From NCBI RefSeq assembly GCF_032854445.1, contig NC_088299.1:9791608-9855607 (forward strand): DNA of 64,000 nt, read 5' to 3'. Shown one piece after another: positions 41,801 to 53,800 of this stretch (positions within the stretch are counted from its first letter, which is position 1; every line of letters starts with the position of its first letter). A program made the position numbers and the translations under genes. This stretch comes from Liolophura sinensis. Its lineage: Eukaryota; Mollusca; Polyplacophora; Chitonida; Chitonidae. Under the pieces are notes generated by a model. The model saw only the letters and a list, made by a program, of their open reading frames with translations. It was not told the origin of the DNA and made no database searches.

Positions 41801-44800
41801 ATTGTTTTGTCTGATACAAAGGGGGTTAGGAAATGTGGTGATAAGTCTTGTTTTGAGTCTGATACGAAGACTGGTTCTGAATCTTCTTCGAACGGTTCAT
41901 GGTTACGTGTGAATAGAATTGTATTTAGGTGGGCAACTTTGGTTCATGTTCTTTTTCTTCATGGTCTTTTGGAACAAATTTCTTTTTTCATTTTGTAGAA
42001 TTTTGCATTATTTCACAAACTATTAACTTTAATTCTGCTACTGGTTTGAATAGTTTACCTTAAGAAGAGAGTTATTTGTGGTGTGTTCAGAAGATATATT
42101 GAATGTGTTTCAGGTGGAACAGCAAGATCAGTTACTGAGTCAGTTACAAGCGGAGCTACGTAGTGAAAGAACCCGTCATCAGGACACTAACCGTAGCTTA
42201 CAGCAGGCGCGGCGATCAGCTGGGGACCTCAATGAAGACATGGAAGCTTGTCAGAAACAACTCAAGGATCTCACTGCCAGGGTAAGGACATGAAGCATAG
42301 CAGGTTATGGAGATACTGCAATAACTGTTTTGCCCTTTTCAAATGCTTATTGGTCCCTTAATGCTGGCAGTGAAGATTATAGTTTTGCCCCTTGTTTGTG
42401 AGTCAGTCTATCAGTTTTTTCAAAATATCTGGTGAATTTGAACAAAGTGCATGGCTACACCAAGACAAGATAGAGATCACGCTCAAGTTTGGGGCAACAT
42501 TTGATCATTTTCTACAAAATTATGGCTGCTGTTGTGGACTTTGGCATACCTGTACATCTAATAGTAGCTGTTGTCTGAGGAGTTCTAACAGATGGGAAAC
42601 GTGTGGGGAAAGCTACTTCGAGAAAGCAAAAGTACATTTATTTTCTGAATTTCACCCAAATATGCCGATCATTAAATGAATCAGTGGAAGAATAATAATT
42701 AGTGTAAATTAGATTTTCAGTATACTTTTTTATTTATTTATTTATTTGATTGGTGTTTTACGCCGTACTCGAGAATATTTCACTTATACTATGGCGGTCA
42801 GCATTATGGTGGGTTGAAACCGGGCACAGCCCGGGGGAAACCCACGACCATCCGCAGGTTGCTTACAGACCTTCCCACGTATGGCCGGAGAGGAAGCCAG
42901 CATGAGGTAGACTTGAACTCGCAGCGACCGCATTGGTGAGAGACTCCTGGGTCATTACGTCTACTTTTTTAACAGTGACTGTTTACTCTAAATGAACGCT
43001 GGCACAGCGTTTCGATACTATCACAAAATTCTGTTTTTATATTGCAGGTTAAGGAAAGAGATGATATCATCCAAAGCCAGAGGGCAGATATTGACACACT
43101 TCAACAGGGTCAGAGGTCACTGAAAGAAGACCTGGCAGAGAGAGATGGCCAGTTGCGTGTGGCCAAAATGAACCTGGAGTCTTCTCAGAAACAGACTTAC
43201 CATCGGGGACAAGAGGTAAGCTTACTGTCTCAGGAACACAATTCTTTGTAATATACAAGGCGTACAAATGGGCAAAATCATAAGCTTGGATAAATCTGTT
43301 AAATCCTGTGTATGTGAATTAAGGAAAGTTTGTTAGGTAGCTAGCTTAGCAAGTGGCAGTCATATAACAGAACTAGTCAATTTCCAACCAAACAAATCAA
43401 TAAGAAAACATCTGTCTAGATTGACTATTGGGCCCTTTTTTATACGATATAATGTTGTAATATGATGTAAATTCATCTAAATTTACATGCTACTATCCTG
43501 CCTTAATGATTTGATGCTGCTTTTAAGATGATCATCCTTGAGTCGTCATACACATCAGGTACGGGTTCAAAGCCAGTCATGGACAAGGCAAGTTTTGTTT
43601 ACAATTTCCATGCATTTACATGAAATACTGTTGAGTAAAGTACTTTGTTAAACCCTAATGACTTAAATAAATAAGTAAATAAATGAATGTATGTTGTAGA
43701 TATCCCGCTATGAAGAGTCCCTGAGCCAGGTGCAGAATGAACTAGAGAAGGCACAAGACCAGTACAGGAAGTGCCACGCCGAGGTCAGTCTTTGGTCTTT
43801 ACTTCTAGTCGGCATTTAAGCATGTGTTTAGTTGTTCAGGAAATCAACACAAGTTGCAGCTTGGCAATGAAGTGAAACACTGAAAATAAGCCGTACCGCT
43901 CACAGTGCTTGTGTCGCTTTCTACTTTTGCTTTACATCACAGCCACCACTAGACAAGCTTGATTTTTGGAGCCTGTGGGATGTAGGCTTGTTTAGACTTT
44001 GCCTCACCACTGGCGTCCTCGCGCTGAACTATTTGATCAACATTCATCAATAAAATTGCTTTAGTTGTTGGTTAGAATCATTTTGTACACATTTAAGACA
44101 AAGGAATGCCTGTGTATAAAGTATGATTAGAAACAAAGGTTGAAACAGAGTTTTTGTCTTTTCTGACATCGCTTCCTGCCTCATCACCGTGTCCTTAGTG
44201 ACCTTGGCGTTGTTCAAGATTTTTGTACAAATTTTACTAGTGGTGGCAATGATGTAAAGCGAACATGGAGAGCGACTCATCCGCTGTCAGTAGTATGGAA
44301 AAGCCTGAATCTGTTGTCAGTCAAGCATTGTTTTTTTTTTAGTTATTATATTATTTTTCTATTCCAATGCGTATATCTGCTTTGTTGTCATATCCATACT
44401 GGAGTACATGTTACTGGCGATGATTTACTCATGGGTGACACTGCGCATGTGATTCAGCCTCTACTTCGTTTTATATTCTCCAAGACGAACACTTCCCTAG
44501 ATATCAGTCACTGCACTAGAAATGATGACAGAGACTGTTATGAGTTGTGATGGCTTCTGCTTTCTGTTTTACAGTTGACTTGCCATAATCTGTTTTCCTA
44601 AACTGTAATTCCATAATTCTGACCCCCTTTGTTAAAGTGAAGATTTGTTTTCTATGGCAATGAACTCTAGTCAAATGCATGACTGACTGCATTGTCTCCA
44701 TCAGTGCTAGAGAAAAATCTGTCATGGTGAATGTTATGGTCTTTATATATCTTACTGCCATGATAATATAACCTGTTCACTCAGGGGCCTCCGTTGCTCA

Positions 44801-47800
44801 GTTGGTTAGCCCGCTAGCACAACGTAATGACTTGGGAGCCTATCACCAATGTGTTCGCTGTGAGTTTAAGTCCAGCTCATACTGCCTTCCTCTCCGGCCG
44901 TATGTGGGAAGGTTTGGCAGCAACCTGGCTCTGCCCGGTTTCCTCTCACCATAATGCTGGCCGCCGTCGTATAAGTGAAATATTCTTGAGTAAATGTGTA
45001 AATCACCAGTCAAATAAATAAATACTTTCTGTATCAACTATTTGAACCTGTCTTATTTCTGATGCCTCAGCCATCTGGACAAGCTTGTGAAAGCTGACTA
45101 CCTAACCCAGAGCCCTCTCAGTGAACTGAATAGGTCCTTCTTGTTTATATTTATACATATATTTTTTTTGATGGGATCATAGCCCCTGAATGTGTTCCAT
45201 GTTTTTGATGGTGATGCTCTAGTTCAGTATTTAAAGATATCTTTATTAAAGCATTTATCAAATGAAAGACCATTTAACACTGTTCGGGGAAAAAAGTTTG
45301 GGATTCTTTGGTGGTTGGCTGGGACCTAGAAGGTATCATTGACGTCACAGCAATAATTTGGGCGTGAAATAGTTTGTTTCATTGACATCACTAGTCCCAA
45401 TAAGATCAGAAAAGGCCTCAGTAGAATTCAAAGTCTTGAATGTAATTTACTTGGTCAAAAAATATTCTAAAAAAATAAATCAAACTCTTTTCCCAGACAA
45501 CATTCAATGGTCATCTGACATGTACTTCATTCTAGTATATTCTTTGCTGCTAATTTTGTTTTTTATTTAGTGGGTTTTGAAAGCATTTGTTTACTTTTTG
45601 TCCTGATTTTTTTATGTTATCATTCTGATGTCGGAAAGCTGTAGCTTCTTATTGGTTCTAACTTATCCTCACCACAATATGGCTCAAATGCTGCATTTAA
45701 CCCCAATCATTCAGTCATTCTCACTTCTGTCTGCTTACAGCTGCTGGACAATGAGCAGAAGGTTCATGACCTCAAGGTACAATTGACCACTGTCCAGGGC
45801 AACCACAAGGAGGCTATGGAACAGCTCGCTGACCGGTCCAAGTTCGTGGCGGCCCTGAGGACTGAAATGGCCAAACTACAACAACAGAATAAGTCCATGA
45901 CTGAAGAGGTATGAGTATTCAGTAATCATGACTGGCTGCAGAGATACATCGTCAAGTGTTCAGAGAGTACAGGTCTTAATATTAGCCAAGCTTTCTGATA
46001 CATGGGCCTTACGAAGAAAATACAACAACTAATATATTCCTGGGTAAGGGGTGCAAAATTAATGCACACTTCTTATGATGTCTTGAGATACATCATATTT
46101 GATACATGATGTTGCGTCAAACATATCTCATATCTATGTCTTATTTATGTATCTAAGGATTTTAAAAAAGGCCAAATTGTGCTGGTGGTTTATTGTACAA
46201 GAAGAATTGCACGTATCAATTGTGAGATGTATCTGTGTCTTTTTGTAGATTGCTATGTACGAGGAAAAAATGCGTAAACTGAGACAGGAGTTAAAGAAGT
46301 TGCAGGAAGTCAATCTAGCATCTGAAGATGAGGTAAGACGTGTCACATAACTCTTGTCTTGAAGTTGAGGTGTTTTCCTGTGTACATAATTACCATATGT
46401 AGTTTTACACATGATGTGTTTTGTTCATGTAACTGTGTGGATTACCTATTGGAAATCAGCATATTCAACCAATGATGTGTAACTTTTAGATGCAATGCTA
46501 AGATTTTATTTCACTAAAACTTATAATTGGGGTAGGTATAAATATACATATCAATAAAAATGCCCACATTAGATAAGATTATATCAGTATGCCATAACAT
46601 GCAGTATGTTTGTGATTGAATTTTTTTGAGAGTACTTCAGTACTGTTGTAATCCTTGGTAGAATGTACAAATCAGGAGGTTTACTTCATGTCGTTGGGAT
46701 TTTTGCCCACAGTTGCAGAACTATGAGTCACGGTTCATGAATCTTCAGTCAGAACTGGCCTCTAGTCAGGAAAAACATCGCGAGACTCTGCAGGACCTCT
46801 CTATCAAGGAGGAGGAGGTGGTTGTTATCAAGGTGGAGTTGTCTGCCCTTCAGGAGAAGTACAAAGCTACTGTGGATGAGGTAGGTATATCACCTGTGAT
46901 TTTTCTCAAGGCTATGAGCTGAGGGAGCATAAATGGTTTCTATGTGACCTTTCATAGACTTTATCCATGTGTTAAAGTCATCCAAGATGTGTTTTTCAGT
47001 TGATATGTTTTAAGATATTTCTCCTTGTTGTTCAGACGGGCAGATTCCGTAATGAGTCGGAGCTGTTATGTAAGATATTTCTCCTTGTTGTTCAGACAGA
47101 CAGATTCAGTAATGAGTTGGAGTGGTTATGTAAGATATTGCTTCTTGTTGTTCAGACAGACAGATTCAGTAATGAGTTGGAGCTGTTATGTAAGATATCT
47201 CTCCTTGTTGTTCAGACAGACAGATTCAGTAATGAGTTGGAGTGGTTATGTAAGATATTGCTTCTTGTTGTTCAGACACACAGATTCCGTAATGAGTTGG
47301 AGCTGTTATGTAAGATATCTCTCCTTGTTGTTCAGATGGACACATTCCGTACTAAGTTGGAGCTGTTTTGTAAGATTTCTCTCTTTGTCATTCAGACAGA
47401 CTCTGTAATGAGTTGGAGCAGTTATGTATGATATCTCTCCATGTTCAGACAGAGATTCTGTAATGAGTTGGAGCTGTTCTGTGAGATATTTCTCCTTGTT
47501 GTTCAGACAGGCAGATTCAGTAATGAGTTGGAGCTGTTATGTAAGATATCTCTCCTTGTTGTTCAGACAGGCAGATTCAGTAATGAGTTGGAGCTGTTAT
47601 GTAAGATATCTCTCCATGTTCAGATAGACAGATTCCGTAATGAGTTGGAGCTGTTATGTGAGATATTTCTCCTTGTTGTTCAGACAGACAGATTGCGTTA
47701 TAAGCTGGAGTGTTATGTAAGATATTTCTCCTTGTTGTTCAGACGTACAGGTTCCATAATGAGTTGGAGCTATTATGTGAGATATTTCTCCTTGTTATTC

Positions 47801-50800
47801 AGAAAGACAGATTGCGTTGTAAGATAGAGTGTTATGTAAGATATTTCTCCTTGTTGTTCAGATGTACAGGTTCCATAATGAGTTGGAGCTGTTATGTGAG
47901 ATATTTCTCCTTGTTGTTCAGACGTACAGATTGTGTTATAAGCTGGAGTGTTATGTGAGATATTTCTCCTTGTTGTTCAGACGTACAGATTCCGTAATGA
48001 GTTGGAGCTGTTATGTAAGATATTTCTCCTTGTTGTTCAGACAGACAGATTGCGTTATAAGCTGGAGTGTTATGTGAGATATTTCTCCTTGTTGTTCAGA
48101 CGTACAGATTCCGTAATGAGCTGGAGCTGTTATGTATGATATCTCTCCATGTTCAGACAGAGATTCCGTAATGAGTTGGAGATGTTATGTGAGATATTTC
48201 TGCCCTTTTGCAGACAGACAGATTCCGTAATGAGCTGGAGCTTTTAGAACACAACTACAGAAGCGCTAATGAGGAGATAGAAGGACTGCGTGTAGCCCTG
48301 GAGGATTCGCGGGCCAATGGGGACAGGCTTCACCGTGAGAGCGAGCTGGTAGTCCAGAATGTCAATGCCTGGGTGCAGGAACAAAAGTAAGATCTTCACC
48401 TCCATTCCTTGAATTCAGAAATATTAGGATTGTGAGCCACATCAGCAGCATTTTAGCTTCATGATCATGAGGTGTTTTCTATGCAAGGGGAGTCAGTGTC
48501 TGGTTAAGCTTGTTTTTAGCTCCTGTATAATGGGCTCTTCATACATGGATTGAAGGTTAACCTTTTTCTTTTAGCTCCCGTACATGTAGAATGGGCTCTC
48601 TTTCATTGATTGAAGGTTAAGCTTTTTTTTTTTTTTTAGCTCTTTTGTACTGGGCTGTCATACATGGATTGAAGTTTTGTGAAAGTTTTTTAATGATTTT
48701 AATTGATAGACTTTCAATTCAAAAATTTACGAGTTATATAAACTTCATTTTGTTTTCTGTTGTAAACACATTCCCTAGAAATTAAGCCTTCATGCAGGGC
48801 AGTGATTTCTTGCATACAGGGTTTCTGTGGCAATTGCTCATGGGATTCCAGATCTCTATTCCAGATCTACCATTTTTGTAATCAAGAGAAGTTTCATGTA
48901 GGGCTACAATTTTCATGCACATGCTTGCCGACATGTAGGAGAACAAGAAGGGTATTGGGTTCCCCTGGTTATTTTACCAGATTTGTGACCATTTTCCTGT
49001 TTTGTGGACACACATTCAGATTGACTTCATTCTGTTCTCCTGTAAACACGGATTTCTAGAAGCCTTTCTTGTAGGGCTACAGTGTCTTATGCAATCACTT
49101 ACATAGATAAGCTTTTTGTTTCTCTAGCTACTTTACCAGATTTGTAGAGTATAAGAATTTACCTTGGTGTGTACCAATGTATCTGGTATACACAGTATCT
49201 GTGGAAAGCTTTCCACATCTGTATTACTACTGGGAGCCTATGACACTGGCTGACGCATGTGTCCTCCTGTACTGTGACGGAACAGTGACTGTTGTCAGCT
49301 GATTATTTGCTCAGCCAGTCAGAGGGCTGCAGTGGCCACCCATAGTATACGGATAGCCAATCATGAGAAGTGATGTGCATATCTAAGACCACTCCAGCTA
49401 GTTGGTACTGGAACCCGCCACAATGATGTCTCTACCACTAAACACTTTACAACTTTTATCTTTGTTCTGATTCCCTTGTCTGTTTGACTGCTATATCAGG
49501 CGAGCTGGTGGGATTCTCTGAATGCCTTGATTATGAGAACATAACGGCCTTAAAATGATACTACTGATCAAAACACTTTTTTTTTTTCCTAATAAGAAAT
49601 TAATCAAACTAACAAAAATATTATAAAGTTGCCCTGTAAAAAAATGAATTGAACAGAATAATGCAAAATGGGTCACTTGAAAAATGTTAAGCTTGAGGTG
49701 AAGTACAGTATATGGGTTTTCTGCGATGCCACTTATCTGCCCTGAATTATTCAGGATTGTACACTATTTGAAGTACACATAAATTTAAACATTATCTGTG
49801 CCTTAAATGAAAAGCATCAGAGAACTTTGTCCAGAAATATTGTCCAATATTTTTTTTATATTTTTTCTTCTTCTCAAATTCCATAAAAGCAATTATTTTC
49901 TATGGTGGGTTTTTGAGACCATATTTTCCAAAGGCTTTTCACTCTAATTTGAGTCCCTAAACATCCTTTAAAACTTGATGTTGTAATGGTTGCTCCTAAA
50001 GGTAGTTCATCAGAGACAATAACTATTTTCAAAATGTTCCATATAAAAAAATGGAAATTCTGATGAGGAAAGTGGTGTGACATCACATTCCATAGTTGTG
50101 GTTTAAAAATGCCACCATATTTTGTCCTAATTCAAATGCATTAAAAAATCTGAAAAACAAAACAAAAAAAAAACAATGAAAATAGGGTTGGGTACAGTTT
50201 TGCCCAGTGCTTTGAACAAAACTGTCAGATGGTTTCTTTGTTGATTGTTGATTCTGCATGGACAAGTTGGTTGTTACTGGTTGTATTGTGTTTGTTGAAT
50301 TTGCTTGACTGCATGAGTTGAAGTGGATTTATTGCATGGTTTTGTTTTTGTTTGATTTGTTAACAGACAGGCCAATGAAAAACTCGGAACTAAAATCAGG
50401 TAAATCATGTGTGAATACCAAATTTTGTGTTGGAATGAGATTTGTTTAATTCTCTGCATGTTGATGATTATATTTAATTTGTTAAATTAGTTTAAATGGC
50501 AGAATTAATGCTATTTTTGTTGTTAGGAGAAGAAGAATATTTTAAGAATGTCACCAATTTGAGTTTAAAATGTCAAAGCCACTAGTAATCTCGTAACTCT
50601 TGATGGTTCTGCATTTTTAAAAAGAAAAAATCACTTTATAATTTAAATCTTTTTTTTTTTCTTATCAAAGAGAGCAGAGTAAAGCAATAATGCAGTTGAC
50701 ATCTGAAAAAGAGTAAGTACTTCATTTTGGGGTTCAGAAATTTCAAAATATCATAATTATAGAAAGTATTTAATGATACGCTGTTTATAAATCAGCCTTT

Positions 50801-53800
50801 GAACTGTTGTTTTTAAGTTTTCAAAACAAACTTTATCTTTTATGCACTGCAAATACAAAGTATATATTTTACACTGGTTGGTGTCATTTCTGTTTAATAC
50901 ATGCGAGTGTGACACGAAGAGTTCGGGTTTAGTTTAAAATTTCTTTTTTCTTGTTTACGGTAAATGATATTTCGATTTTGTCCAAGATGAGGTCACTCAT
51001 TTTACGTGATTCTGAGAGTCCTGTTAGTTTAGAGGGGTGTTGAGGTTTGTTTGGAGTTCAGGTCCAACTCATGCTGACTTCCTCTCCGGCCTGTCAGCAG
51101 GTCTGTCAGCAACCTGCGGGTGGCCGTGGGTTTCCCCAGGGCTCTGCCCTGTTTCCACCCAACATAATGATGACTGCCGTCATATAGGTGAAATATCCTT
51201 GAGTACAGCATGAAACAGCTATCAAATAAATAAATAAATATAAACGATCACCTTCAGGCAGTTGAATGAACAGTTGGAAAGGTATCAGAAACACATCACC
51301 AAATTGAAATTGGAGGTGGAGGATCGTAAGGCAGATTCCGAACGCTTCAAGGTGAGTACTAGAGCCACAGGTCATCCATCTGGTGATCTTCACATGTTTA
51401 CATGAGCGAGTTCAAAACTGGCCTTTTTTCTTCCTCTCTTAATTTGAACGGAATTAAGTGGACTCAGACATTTAATTTTGAGGGTGGGGCTCATGGAGCA
51501 TATTGCATGTGTATGGCATGATGTCATTACTAATTCCTAAAACCGTACGTTAAAATACCCTTTATGATGTCACTGGCACTGAATATAGGTATGATCCATA
51601 AAACCCATCAACGAACTAAAGAATTAATTCCATATCAGAAAGTTTAAATAAATTGTTCAGATACATGTGTAGTTTTCAGGGTTGTGTGTAGGATGACAAC
51701 TTTGTTGTCTTTCCTGTTCAGTTGTAAATATGGCAGTATCAAAGGATCACAGATGTATAAGGATCGCTTGTCTATCCAGTGCAGAATTGAAAAAACAATC
51801 AGATTTTTTTTTTTGCAAAGTATGATGTTTGTTTTTTTGTTGTTGTTGATTTTAGGCTTTACAAACACATTCAACTCATCAACAAGTTTTACTAAATCAG
51901 CTGAAGTCCAGACTGGAAGATTATGAGTGAGTTCCATTTTAAGTCTAGCCCTTCTTATCTTTATTCATTAACTTCTCTGTGTGAGGATGCAAATTCTGAT
52001 TCCAATCAAATTAATCAGTAAATGTACAGTATGAGGATTTATGAAGATGAATGAAGGCGAGGGTCTGAGGATAAGATTATCTGCATTTCTCATCAGCGAT
52101 ACAGACTGAAAGCTATACACCTGCTTGTCAGTCTTCCATGGAAAGGTTTTCAGAATTTTTTTTGACAACTGTTCGTTGTATTGAATTCCGGCTTTGTCGT
52201 CACAAGATACAGATGGAGTTCCTGTTATGGGCCGTTTTATTTGTTTTGGGCAAAATAATTTCGATTTTGTACTGTTACAGACAGTTTTCCAGACGTACTG
52301 CATGTACATACATCCATGTAATTAATGTGAATTTTTTTTTAAATCATATAAATACAGTCAAACCTGTCATATGTGGCCAGTGAAGGGAGATGAAAGTAGT
52401 GGCCGCTTAGGACAGGTGGCCACATAACACAGGCTAGGTAAAAGACCGAGCCAACACATAACTTATGTTTCTTAATTTAACCCATTGGTATAAATTTGAG
52501 ATATGATCAGTGTTTATGCCTACATACATTTAATAGATATATAACAAGAAAATACTAATATTACATCTCAAAAAATTTATGCATTGTGGGTTATAAGCCT
52601 CTAGACTTTTACTTACAACCCGAATTTCAAGTCAGTGCACGTGTGACTTGAACACTCTTGAAAAGCTCTGCTCCAGTTGGGACAATGTGGATAATGAATA
52701 TTCCAGTAAACCTTTGGACTGTCAATCACAACTAGACCAATGAGCTGTGTGAAAATTCATTCAATCCAGTTTGCTATTGTATGTGGAGCAACAACAACAA
52801 CATAGCCTGCATGTATATATACGGATCAAGGAAGTTCAGGGAGGTGCTCGTGAAAGGTCATATTTTGGCAAACCATAAGGAAGACACAGACATAAGGTGA
52901 CCACATAGGTAATGGCCAGGCAACCCAGATGCTTCGTCAAACAAGCCATTCAGGGATGGAGCCACAGGAGATCAGATTTTTCCCTGGTTAGCCCACTTTG
53001 GCTGTAGGGCTTTCATATCTCAGATGGCCTTTACTGATTAGGTGTCCTGGCGATAACCAGCTGGGTTTTAAAACAATAGGCTTTACTGCCATTGACCAGT
53101 AAACCAAAAATTCACTGATCAAGACGGAGTGGTAGGTTACAACATTGCAAATTTCCAGTCACTGCTCTGTAAGACAGATCGGAAGCCAGAGACCACATGA
53201 TCTCCTTAGTAACAAACAGCGTGGGTGAAGAAAACAGTTCTCCCAATGTTATTGCATACAAAAATGCTTATTGTTGAATCGCTGTCAGCAATCATATATC
53301 TGTTGGATTTGTATAATTGTCAGCTTTCCAGATAGTCTTGAGTAAGTCTTCAAAGCTTTCTGGACATTATTTTGTACAACTAGGCCTTACTGGTTGCTAG
53401 CGAAATGGCAAAACGTAACCTTTTCCTCATTGCTTTAACATTGGGTAGGTATTTTGTTTTCGACACGAAAGGGTGGTCACCTGACCTCCCACTTTTGACC
53501 CGTCATACAGAATCAAAGCCACCGAAGTTTGTGGCCGCCATTTTGAAATTTTTGAAAGCCCTCGTCATCACTTTTTAAAATCTGGGCTGCATAGGGCGGA
53601 ACGATATTCGACTTTGTTATAATATGTAGAGGCCGCTGGCCACGTTGGACAGGTGTCTGCATATTAAGGTCGTTTAACATGGAAAATCGTTCGTTCACAG
53701 CAGAGAGTGGCCGCTTAGGACAGTTAGACACTAAATACAGGTGCCGGCCAGTACAGGTTTGACTGTATTATATATTTATTTTATTTATAATACCATTCAT

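Noticed and set aside
47000-48139. Long overlapping + strand ORFs up to 143 codons
   Set aside because: They arise because the 60-bp array unit has no stop in two frames. They read through acceptor sequence and break when 59-bp units occur; not a gene.
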